Positions 11,275-21,469 of a stretch of DNA of 64,000 nucleotides are shown in pieces. The position numbers and the translations under genes are program-made. Origin of the DNA: Kudoa neothunni (taxonomy: Eukaryota > Cnidaria); contig OZ199839.1 of assembly GCA_964304625.1 (NCBI GenBank), positions 5,518,001-5,582,000 on the forward strand. The letters are read 5' to 3'. The notes under the pieces were generated by a model, which worked only from the letters and a program-made list of their open reading frames with translations, was not told where the DNA came from and did not search any database. Every line of letters starts with the position of its first letter. Position 1 is the stretch's first letter.

Positions 11275-13178
11275 CAGTAAGGTCTCGATATTGCGTGGTT
11301 TTCAATTTGTAGTCTGTTTAAGTCACACTGTACAATTAATTTGCTGTAATGTTGTTATATGGTTAATAGAATATGTTTTCATATATATATATATGTATTT
11401 ATGTAAGATCAGTGAAAATCGAGGGTCTTGCTATTGCGCGGCTTTTTTCCATAAAATAATCCGATAAATCCGCCTTTTGTACCTTTACTGAAGTTGAAAT
11501 GGTTAGGTGTCAGAGAAGCATTAAGGATAAACGAGAAATAATATTGTATTTTAAATCATTAGGATCGAATCATAGGGCCAAAGCTTTAACAATAAAGAAA
11601 TTTAACCTGCTTAATAAGCATATTTTTCTAATCATTATTAAATAAACATAGGCTATTCTTCGTTGGATAGAATGTTGTCTAAGGACAGCGAAATCATCGA
11701 TTCAGATTTTTCTGATAGCCGTATTAGATTAAAAAGTGGGAAATATGATGAGTTTGAAAGTCTACTATTCAACTGGATTATTCTCCAAAGAGAAAAGAAG
11801 AAAAGTATTCCGGGATTTATCATTTACGAAAAGGCTGCAAAAATAGCTGAAGATCTCAAAATTTACGATTTTAATTTTAGTAAAGGTTGGTTCCCTAATT
11901 TCAAGACAAGATATTGTTTGACGAATATCAGATTACGTGGAGAGGCTAGAAGTGCTGATGTAAGTGCGATCCCTGAATGGATTAACAATAATTCAAATAT
12001 TCTTGGTAAGTATAAACGGGAAGATATAAATATGGATGAAGCCGCCCTTTTAACGAACAATTACCTCAGCGAACTTATGTCACCAAGCACGAATCTGGTA
12101 TAAAAGGGACAAAACAGTAAAAAAAGAGTAACAATATTTGTTATTGCTTCAAGCACCGACGAGAAATTTCCACTTTACGTGATTGGAAAATTTAAGGAGC
12201 CGCGTTGTTTTAATGGAGTCAAAAATCTCCCAGTAAACTATAAGTCTCAAAAAAATGGTTGGATGTCCGCGGCTTTATTCTTAAAAATCCTAAAAAATTT
12301 AGATAACGAATTCAGTCAAGAAAATAGAAAAGTCCTTATCCTCCTTGATCAATGCCCTTCTCATCCCAATTTAACGAACCACGTTAATAACATTGAATTG
12401 TTGTTCCTACCTAAAAACACCACCAGTATCCTCCAGTCAATGGATCTCGGCATCATTCATAATTTGAAGACAAACTACCGCAACTCATCGACCAGAAAGT
12501 TTCTGTCTGACGAGGATATTTCAACACCCTTTAAATACACGATTATGGATTATTTTCATACGTTGAATGAAGTATGGGACATGGTAGAGAGAAAACCTAT
12601 TGAAAACTGTTTCAAAAAATCTCAGATATTTAGGATTCGTAGGATTAACTAATAAATTAATATTAATATAAAATAAAGTGGATACTAACGCAGACGTCGA
12701 TTCCGCATTTGAAACAATAATTGTTGGTAAATATGCATTTCATGTAAGTTTGTTTCAAACAAATTCCTAGACGACTTTGATGATGTAAGTAAATTGGAGG
12801 GAGCTGAAACCGTAAGTGAGGACGCATCATATCAAATCGATAAGGATATTCCGATTGTTTAAAAATGCGATGAAGATCCAGATTTTGATGAAAATAATGA
12901 AATAGTTAGCTCTGCTGAATTAAAAATGCGATAAATATTATTAGAAAAGCTTTTATGCGAGAGAATCTTGCTGCTTTAATCTATACTCATCCCATAATGG
13001 ATGAAATATATAAAATTATTAAAAATAGAGATATGTTTAAAAAAATAGATGACTTTTTTGTTAAAAATTAATATTTTTCGTTGTTTTCGCATGCTCCGGT
13101 CTCGGTATTACGCGGGGTCTTGCTATTGCGTGGAAAATTCCTACTCCCAAAAAAACAAGCAATATCGAGACCTTACTG
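11275..13178 (+). mobile_element. Tigger-2 (pogo/Tc1-mariner) DNA transposon
   Basis: 1904 bp with a 20-bp perfect terminal inverted repeat: CAGTAAGGTCTCGATATTGC at 11275 and its complement ending at 13178. Subterminal copies of GGTCTTGCTATTGCG occur inside both ends (about 11424 and 13119). TA precedes the left end and TG follows the right end, so the target duplication has decayed on one side. It is a different family from Tigger-1, with different ends and a similar protein. Confidence 0.88.
11499..13070 (+). pseudogene. Tigger-2 transposase, broken
   Basis: N-terminal HTH from ATG 11499 (MVRCQRSIKDKREIILYF) runs to a stop near 11642. The second HTH and first catalytic segment lie at 11663-12103 (KGWFPNFKTRYCLTNIRLRG, then INMDEAALL with the first Asp). 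The core resumes at 12179-12652 with VIGKFKEPRCF, ILLDQCPSHP (second Asp) and FLPKNTTSILQSMDLGII (third Asp). An acidic C-terminal tail with frame changes ends near 13070 in HPIMDEIYKIIKNR. Two to three frame changes or stops disrupt it. The order and motifs match the DDE_1 transposases of Tigger elements. Confidence 0.85.
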
Positions 13179-13427
13179 TGCGCCTAATAATGATTATAAC
13201 GAATCACATGATAAAGTAATCTTATTATTGTCAGCGCTAATCTGTTTACAAAAAGTTGATACTACCAATTCACCACTTTGTAAGAAAGCAGACAACCCCA
13301 TTATATTTTTGTGGTTAATTTTGTATTTTTGAAGTATATTAAGAAATTCAAATACTAAAGAAAGTCTCTGTATGAGGAGAAGATTAGTGCACACACAGAT
13401 ACTACAACTTTATATAATAGGATATCG

Positions 13428-13871
13428 TTTGTAAACTAAGAATAAATTTTATAACTAGAAGGATTAATTTTTATCGCAAAATTTTTAACAAAACTGAAAG
13501 TCCTATTTAAGTTACTTAATGATTTTGTTTCGTGAATAAATGAACTTTAATCGTTAATTAAATTCTTCATAAAATTAGGGTCATTATATCTTTGGTCAAT
13601 AAGTTGTAAAATAAACTTAAAAATACACATTAATTTCCCTCAATACCTCAATTTATATTTTAATGGAAAGTGTGTGCATAATTTTGTTTTTCTAAATGAT
13701 CGCATTGCAAAAATAATGACAAGCTTAAAAATGCATCAATTAAAATAGAAAAATACAATTTATAGTGTTAATTAGATTGAATCTTTCACAGAATTTCTGC
13801 ATTCAAAAATAAAACTAAAAGTTAAAATTTTTCAACACACAATACCATGAAAGGCCAGGAATTAGTGCTAG
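13428..13871 (+). repeat. Interspersed repeat, copy D, ending in CTAG
   Basis: Second copy of the 2345-2800 repeat in the same orientation, roughly 80-85% alike by eye. It ends AATTAGTGCTAG (CTAG 13868-13871) followed by T, as in a Helitron 3' end. No coding capacity. Confidence 0.6.
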
Positions 13872-13879
13872 TATTTATT

Positions 13880-15110
13880 ATTTTGACATCAATGCGTAAA
13901 AACTATGTTTAAATGAAGCGACGAGCACATCGCTTATTAAAATATTTAATTCAATACATGAAAAAAATCAAACTGTCGAAATTGGGGTCACAAATGATCC
14001 CAGTTAGCCACACATGGGTAAAATGGCAGCTTATATTTCTTTTCAAACTTAACAAAATCAACCATTGATCATTGTTTTTTGGCTTGGATCAAATAATTAA
14101 AAAAAATAGGAAATATGAGCTATGAAGTCACTATAAAAGTAAAATTGTATTTAAACTATTTATTAATTCACTAATATCAGTAGCTTACGTATCAAAAAAC
14201 TTAATCAAAATCGAGTATAAAAATTATTTTAAAAGCACCAACGAATACAAATATAGTAATATAATATTTATTTTTCAAATTATTCTATAAAACTACTTAA
14301 AACTAATTAAATATCCGATTGAATATTGAAATTCATATTACAAAGTAATGATCGATATTCCACTCATTGCAAATTCTGAGAATAACTTTAATCGGTATTT
14401 CTATAACCAATGTGACTACTGTCAATGCAAATGAGCCAATTATTTTTAAAAACCAATGAGTTAATGGTCTATATTGAAATGAGCCATATTGGTTACCGTA
14501 ACCAAAACTTAATTATGACCACGAATCTTAAATATACTCAAAAATTAAATAAATTAAGGATTGATGCAAAAATTACAACATTTAATACAATACGATGTAA
14601 CTAAAAATTTTTTCTAAACTCTACAATAGAGTAATATTTTAATAATAGATCATTGAATAGTCTTCTAAGTTACTTTTAAAGGCTATTTTCTTTGCACATG
14701 TGTGTAATAAGTCGTAATTTATTATGCAGAAATATTATTATAAATAAAATATAACATATCTGTTCGGCGAATAATAACATTAAGATCAGAAGAAAATATA
14801 TTTTTACTTTTAACACTGATTAGTTAACAATTAACAATATTATAAATTAAGGAAACAAACAAATATTGTCATTTAACAATAAAAATTAATGACTCAAAAT
14901 TTAATATATTATTATCACATTCTTTAAATTAATAAAATGATCCTTGTTATAGGTTCAGTAACTAAAAGTCAAAGAAAAAAAAGTATAATGAAAAAAACAT
15001 TTAAGAGAAACAATGCGCAAAATAGAAATGGAACATATGGAACAAAAAAACAAAACTTCAAAAATACTATAAAAATAAAACAAGTAACAATAAGTCAATA
15101 TTCATGTAAC
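13880..15110. other. AT-rich intergenic DNA downstream of the HP1-like gene
   Basis: No element recognised. The stretch next to 15117 would hold the 3' untranslated region of the HP1-like gene. On minus, an ATTAAA variant poly(A) signal is visible near 14900, about 215 nt past the stop. This is weak evidence in such AT-rich DNA. Confidence 0.35.
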
Positions 15111-15116
15111 ATTCAA

Positions 15117-15881
15117 TTATTTAACGAAGGACACATTTTCTTCATAAAAATTTATGATTATTTGAGGGCAGTGGCGACGAACGATGGAATTTTTTATAAA
15201 TTGCGGAGTATCAAGTTCTTTAAATTGGACAAGTAAATAGTAATTGTCATCTTTCAATGTAGCTCCTTTTATACATGTAGCGGTGTAATTTTTTTTGAAA
15301 CCATCGAGTTTACCAGGAAACATACTAAGCAAATTTTCTCGGGTATATTGGGAAGCTGGAAACACTTGTTTTTCATTTGTAACAGTTTGATTTTTCGCAA
15401 CTAACGATTCATGTGAATGGGATAACTCCTCATGTAGATCGCTACATGCACTTACGTACGCTTTATAATCGGTCTCACTCTCAACCAATCGCAAGGAGCG
15501 GTTGCTTATAGGTGTGGAATCAGAAGACATTATTTTAACCCTCTTTATCTCATCATTTATGTGTGAGCTGGATCCTTTTCTTTTACTGTTCTTTTTATCT
15601 TTGTTCATTGATTTTCCTGATATCTCCTTTTTTTGTAATGATTCCTGCATTGATTCACCAAAATTAGGCTTTACCTTTGTTGTTTTCTTCTTTTTATTGA
15701 AATTTCTCAACAACTCATCACAATTAACAAGATTCTCTTCTGGTTCCCAAGAATTATCTTCGCTCCCGTATCCATCCCACTTAACAAGATAATACAGTTT
15801 ATTCCTGATTTTCTTACATCGAATTATCTTCTCAACGCTATATTCTTCGTCAGTACCTGAACTCTTCGAGACCATATTCAT
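15117..15881 (-). CDS. HP1-like chromodomain/chromoshadow protein
   Basis: A single open frame of 254 aa from ATG at 15881 (reading upstream of it is open but has no ATG) to TAA at 15117-15119. Residues about 13-62 form a chromodomain (EEYSVEKII..., YYLVKWDGY, SWEPEENL). The three aromatic cage positions that hold methylated histone H3 Lys9 in HP1 proteins are present as Tyr14, Trp35 and Tyr38. Residues about 65-185 are a basic, Ser-rich hinge (KKKKTTKVK, KDKKNSKRKGSSS). Residues about 190-254 form a chromoshadow domain (IKGATLKDDNYYLLVQFKE, CPQIIINFYEENV), the dimerisation and PxVxL-binding module. The protein ends almost at the end of that domain without the usual tail, and Phe stands where many HP1s have Trp. 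By family it is a heterochromatin protein acting in the nucleus. It has no intron, so it could be a retrocopy or a compact host gene. It is the only intact-looking non-transposon gene here. Confidence 0.85.
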   Translation of the reverse strand: MNMVSKSSGTDEEYSVEKIIRCKKIRNKLYYLVKWDGYGSEDNSWEPEENLVNCDELLRNFNKKKKTTKVKPNFGESMQESLQKKEISGKSMNKDKKNSKRKGSSSHINDEIKRVKIMSSDSTPISNRSLRLVESETDYKAYVSACSDLHEELSHSHESLVAKNQTVTNEKQVFPASQYTRENLLSMFPGKLDGFKKNYTATCIKGATLKDDNYYLLVQFKELDTPQFIKNSIVRRHCPQIIINFYEENVSFVK

Positions 15882-15889
15882 TGTCGAAA

Positions 15890-17460
15890 AAATCCGTTGT
15901 ATTCCGAGTGCAATGCGCTGACTCAAGTAGCATGCGTGATCATGTAGTGCGACGGCTCAGTGGTTATTCCGGAAAGAATCTGTTTTTCTGTTTATTCTTG
16001 TTTGCTGTGGCTGACTATTTATTGGGAAGAAGTCATTTTTTATAACCAATTCGTATTCTCATTAATGAAGCCTTATTTATATATTTCTCATTGTCACTAG
16101 ATGATAATCCGGTTATTATCATGAGATGTCGTCACTATTCGATAAACGATTAATTATCTGTTCTGTTATTAAATTATCTCTACCCTGGTAAACGTTTATT
16201 AACTCGACGTCGGTTTCTTTACAATACTCATTCCGAGAGTACGATTCTAATTCCCTGATGTTTCTTTTTTTATTTGTAGGTTTTAAAATTTTAAATAAGG
16301 ATAAATGATATTCACAATCATAAACTAGTCGATTTATGGAATACTTACTAGATATAAGCGAATAGAGGAGAGTTAGAATAATAAATATTTTTCTTTATTA
16401 ACCCTTAGTTGATACACTTGCATTGAATGTACAATCGATACCTTCGGACTCCTTGTTCTCAACAAGTTGAAATAAGAGTTTTTTGTATTAGCAAAAATCG
16501 AATCATACCTAAATATCTGTTTCTTAGTCGCATTCAATATAAATAGTGTAATTATCGACTAGAATCAACACAAAATTATTTAATACATTGTGAAACTACA
16601 AAAAGTAATTGTACAGTTATCATATATTATATTTATTGGGAATAGCGATTTCACAAATATTTAAAGATTTCGAACAAGTTAGTTTACTTCTACGGCGAGT
16701 GCTTTATAAGGCGTATATGGTATCGCTTTCTTGCTACATCACGATTATCATGGCATGTTGAGTTTTCAATGTTGGAAAATGTAAATCCAACAATTTCTAA
16801 TAAACGTTTCCTTCCAGTTATAAACGAGCATATCGATTTTCAGCCGGTCTTACTTATATTTCTTAATAATTGATGTTATCAATTCTAATAACAATTTCTT
16901 CGTTTTGTTAGATTTTTTTAAGTGAAAAATTCTTTTGATTATAGACATAATTAAGTTAAAAACCGTCAAAAATATTAATTGAAAAATTATTCAGCAGGTC
17001 GACGATTAAGTTTACGCCTGCAATTATATGCAAACACATTGATCGACAGTGTCGAGCCTGCACTTCTCGACATTTTAATTAATTAAATCTTTTGGTTTAA
17101 CATTAAATTCAGAACCTACTTCTTTAACTCAATCTTCAAAGGACAGGATGATCACAAAATTATTCTTCTTCGTTGGAACATAACATATAAATGTAAATGT
17201 CATGTAACATCCAAGCAATATGAATATCTCGCTTGATTTTTCTAAATATTTAGGAGGAAAAATGTCATAACCTTACGAATCGTGTCAAGTATGGATGCTG
17301 TAGTATATATTCACTAAATTTCCTCCTTGTGAAACAATTATCACAAGTGACGCTTATCTCTGATTCAAATAAATGTCCTATTAATTTAGTTATCGTGTTA
17401 AAGTTTAGATTTTGTATATTTATCAGTTTTTAACATATGTATAGAATTATATTTGAAAAT
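15890..17460. other. Upstream region of HP1-like gene and AT-rich spacer
   Basis: The first 200 bases upstream of the HP1-like gene are less AT-rich and would hold its promoter and 5' leader. No clear TATA or initiator could be fixed. The rest is AT-rich with no recognised gene or repeat pair. Confidence 0.3.
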
Positions 17461-17464
17461 ATAC

Positions 17465-17615
17465 CGTACTGCTACACACGATCCCAAACTTTATTTCATT
17501 CTTGGACATTTTTTTGGTATATAAACAGGAATGATAAGAGTTCTAAAGACGGATACAATTGTTCATCGATAGTGATATCGAGACCAGGAATGTAACTAAG
17601 CCTGAAATACCAATT
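17465..17615 (-). pseudogene. piggyBac-like transposase scrap
   Basis: On minus, a short frame reads PGLDITIDEQLYPS and, after a frame change, PVYIPKKCPRMK. This corresponds to the piggyBac stretch around the first catalytic Asp (ITIDEQL..., then YIPxKPxKxG). No other domain was found with confidence. A piggyBac-type end (TTAATCCTCTAACGGACCC) lies at about 18667 and may belong to it. Confidence 0.4.
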
Positions 17616-18144
17616 ATAATTTCAAACGAATTTTTTATTAGGAAAAAATTGTTTTATAATTCATATTTTTAATTTGTTCTAAATATTTACCTAATCATAT
17701 GTAAAGAAAAAATTTGTTAAAGGTTCAAAGTCTTTGTCTCGCCAAACAATGGTGTACCATTAGTTATACACCATTAAACTCTAACAGAATTGTTATTCTA
17801 TTTTATACCTGATTCTGCAGTAGGGATCGAATAAATGCTTAGAATTCGGCAAGATCCACAAGCTTTCATTTGTCATTAAACATGGTAACATCTTTTTATT
17901 TGTAAAAAAAATCTTTTCCATCATCTCTCTCATTGTTATAAAAAGTTTTTCTCGTTGATGTAACAAATTACGCCAATAAAACGACCAGTTCTTTACCAAT
18001 TTCTATATTATTCTTAGTTGTTCTTCAGTGTATTAATTGCAATGAAAAAATATAGATTTATCTATTGATACTATTGATTCATAGATTCGCTCATGTTTCC
18101 GCTTATCTGTATCATTCTTCCCTTTTCAATTTTTTATTTTATGT

Positions 18145-18246
18145 GGTATTATTCTATAATTTGATCTGAAAAGTATTAGTCAAAGGAGATTTTCTGTAAA
18201 TCACCTTCGACTAATATTTGTATTAGATTTTTATACAGAATAATGG
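18145..18246. repeat. Roughly 100-bp palindrome
   Basis: An outer pair (ATTATTCTATAA at about 18148 and its diverged complement near 18235) and an inner pair (GTATTAGTCAAAGGAGATTT at 18173 against AAATCACCTTCGACTAATAT at 18198, 17 of 20 pairing) form a hairpin with a 5-base loop. No coding. It could be a fold-back MITE or a replication-formed palindrome. Confidence 0.55.
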
Positions 18247-18249
18247 TAG

Positions 18250-20025
18250 TTTAGTACGTTTTTGGTTTTTGTGTTATCAAATTAAATGAGGCTGTTCAAA
18301 TCCAAAGATGGGAATTCATTATTAAAATCAGGTCCCATCATTAAAAAGCTATCACACCACTGTGGTTATTTTGCATTTTATTAGTAACCAACAAACATAT
18401 TATTAAGAACAAATGACTTAAGTCGCATTCGAAGAATTCTAATAATTTTCTTCGTTTATCATATGATCGAGAACATATATTTATGATGTTAAATAAAGGT
18501 TAGGTCAAATATTTAATATTTAAAGGGAAATGTACATGATTTACAGTATCTCCGGATCAAATTGTGAGTTACACATAAAAAAGTATAATGTAGAAAGATA
18601 AATAAATATTTTAGTTTTCAACTGTCATCCTTTTGTTCGTCTGTGGTATGGTATTTGTTTGAATATTAATCCTCTAACGGACCCAAACACGACCACTCTT
18701 TACAGTCCTTGGGTTAAAAAATATCACACGTTTTTTTTATAAATGTAATTGATTAAGTTTTTATAGTCGAAACGACCATTTGTCTACAGATTACTAAGGA
18801 GATTATGATTAATTCCCAATACTAATCCCTATAATCTCATTTCGTGACGGTCGCAATATTCATCCGGAAAAAATATGAGTTAGGTGGTATCAAACCTATA
18901 AAAAATAATGTTACAAACTAAATATTTATAAAAACAAAAGAAATTAAACATACATTCGTTAGCTAACAATGAAAACATTTTTTTGATGAATGAAGCCAAC
19001 AAAAGAAATTTCCACAAATTGAACATTGATCAGAAGTTTTCTTATCAGAGGCACGAAGGTAATGGGGGAGTATCTATCCAGCTCCAAAAATTCGGCATCT
19101 TCCCGTGCACGCACATTCCCGATTGTTTTTATAATTTAATTTAACACATTTTTAAAATGTTGATTGATCACAAATCAGACAATAATTTTTATTCTAAAGA
19201 GTTGCAAAAAATCACACTTCGGCAACAATCGGACAGCCCGTAATATAATTCGCATACCTTTTCATAACCCTTTTCAGCCTAATTTGTTATAAATAATTCA
19301 TGAAATTTATATTTTGAATTTTTATATTATCAAATATGTTATGTGGATTATTAATGAAATTGAACTGAAAGGATATATGCCAGTTATTTATTGTGTTTTT
19401 TAACCTTAAGTTTTCATTTTTTACGTTAACGACTCTTAATCGTTACTTAAAAATTTATTTTTTAAGTTCATATATTTTGTTAGTGTGTTAATATTAAATA
19501 TATAACGGTATACCGTACAAACAATATTGATGAAATTGAAAACCTTATATTACAAACAACAAAATGAATGATTCGTTAACTACTTATAATTTGATTATAA
19601 ATAAGTCAACCATAAATTATTTAATGTGGATTTGTATAAATATATTGACCACTTTGAGGAACGATCCGTGATAACTATAATTCATAGTTAACGTATTGCA
19701 TAATCATATTGATTTTCAAGACTGAGAAACAATTGTGAGTTCAAAATTAAAAATTTGTTTTTTTTTAAATTTCATAATCTAATTTCATTTATAAGGAAAA
19801 ATTATTTTTTCATTAATAAAGCCTTAACGGTAAATCATAAACATATATTTTAATTTATTATCATTAGACGAAAATACGCGAGAAATCTCAAATATATTTA
19901 TTGCAAATATAATTTTAATTTTATAGTTAATACTAATATGGTAAAATCTAAAGTTTTCTTAAGTTTTTTGATAAATAGCAGTATATAAAAGATGAATCAA
20001 AACAAAAATATTTTGTTTCACTAGC
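18250..20025. other. AT-rich spacer, piggyBac-like end near 18667
   Basis: Apart from TTAATCCTCTAACGGACCC at about 18667, which resembles the piggyBac ends seen at 7357, 9436 and 9614, I recognise nothing in this stretch. Confidence 0.3.
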
Positions 20026-20029
20026 TGTT

Positions 20030-21190
20030 ATTTAATTGGTAAATAATAGCGATCGCTGTTAAAATATATTCGAAAAAATTCCAATATCCTCTATGAATAG
20101 AACGCGATCATGATTCATGTAGGTAGGAATCCAGCTGATTTCGTGGCACACCGCTCATTTTCCGAATGAGTTTTGTTTTGAGATGATGCCACACAACCTC
20201 GACCGTATTAGTATGGTAACCCTCTGGAGTGACATACTCTTTAGAGTGATTAACAGTTATATGGTTATAGCCGTAAATTCGGAGAGAGGTGTACCCCAAC
20301 CACTCGTCAGTGTAGATTGTAGTCCCGTTTTCAACTTCCTGTAAGACGAGTTGGATCAACGTTCGTTTATCCCCTTTTTGGACAATAAAAAATCTTGATT
20401 CTAACAATTTTCGTTTGCCATCTTCATCGACAGAGCATTCGCAAATGCCAACAACCCAAGGGCCATTTATTCTGTAACCATACCTTTCATTTCTCCGCTG
20501 ACGTCTCAAAGGAGTCGCTCCACGGAATAACCTACTCCTTAAGAAATAGTTAGGGGTGGCCAACCATCTGTCCATGCATAAAAATCTTCCCCGGTTGTTT
20601 TTACGCCGACCTCTTAATAAACATTCGTCAATTTCGACGATTCGATTTTCTCCGCTCAATTTCTCGCGTCGTTGGAACATTTTATAACAATATTTCTCAA
20701 TGCTGAATACCAAAATATAACGGTTTTCTCGGTTATTTGAGTTAATGCCACCACCCTGCATCTTTGCTCTTCAATACACCAAAGGTATATTAACTCAAAT
20801 AGCTGAGACACTGCTAATTTGGATACATTCGTCCCCATCGCGTTATTGCTGCCAACGAAGGTAGAGGTCCTGGATGAAAAATGCGTTCTACGATCACTCC
20901 TAAAATTAATATTTTAAAAACTATACATAAAATAAAAGTACTTTGAACATGTATACGAGTATTTCTCAATATCATCGTCACAAAAATCAATTGAAGTATT
21001 GTTTCTTTTTCTCGTTGTAACTTGGTAGTGTAGAGTGTTATACCTGTGGCAATTCTTGCACCGAGCAGGCATTTTTTGTAATAGACCCTTATTCGCTAGG
21101 TAAGTAAGTGGATCACTCACGTTAAACAAAAGTTTATAAAATTGACGCTGAAGTGAAAATTCCGCCACCGAAAAACTTTTGTTAATCGGA
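20030..21190 (-). pseudogene. Merlin-1 (IS1016/ISXO2-like) transposase with intron, lightly damaged
   Basis: Merlin-superfamily DDE transposase. Exon 1 (about 21190-20957) carries an N-terminal zinc-ribbon-like segment (LANKGLLQKMPARCKNCHRY). A 57-nt intron at 20956-20900 (GTATAC donor, TTTTAG acceptor) joins it in frame to THFSSRTSTFVG and an HTH (LTQITEKTVIFWYSAL). The DDE domain follows with IVEIDECLLRGRRKNNRGR (first Asp), TTIYTDEWLGYTSL (second Asp), ITVNHSKEYV and YHTNTVEVVWHHLKTKL (catalytic Glu). A one-base frame change near 20670 and a TGA (near 20107) where the family usually has Trp are the only clear defects. The reading after that TGA still resembles the family C terminus (YWNFFEYIL...) to about 20040. 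No ATG was found upstream of exon 1, and terminal repeats were not located. The gypsy-3 left LTR begins about 50 bp upstream and may have removed one end. Confidence 0.8.
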
Positions 21191-21469
21191 TTAAATTATT
21201 TAAACAAATTTTTAAATTTAACGTGATATAAATATAACTGTAACGCTGCCACGCTCCAAAGAACCGCTCATTTTAAAACAACTTATGCCCGCGCATGAGC
21301 TACGGTAAACACGTGGTAACATTTACCCAGGGGGTAAAAGGTGGGTAGTATATTTTTAAGTTGTTTCTGTGTGAAACTATTTCATCTTCATTAATCTTTA
21401 TTTTGTAGGTTACCGGACCAAGCCTTTTTATCACTTGGTGAGGTCCTGTCCACACGTCGGTTCCGGGCT

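Noticed and set aside
14350-14520. Repeated ATGAGCCA/CCAATGAG words suggesting a small tandem repeat
   Set aside because: Too few and too irregular to call a repeat.
17748-17775. Small inverted repeat AATGGTGTA/TACACCATT
   Set aside because: Nine-base arms are common by chance in AT-rich DNA and no second copy was noticed.
17793-17999. 68-codon minus-strand frame near the piggyBac scrap
   Set aside because: Its order relative to the ITIDEQ motif does not clearly fit piggyBac, and no motif supports it.
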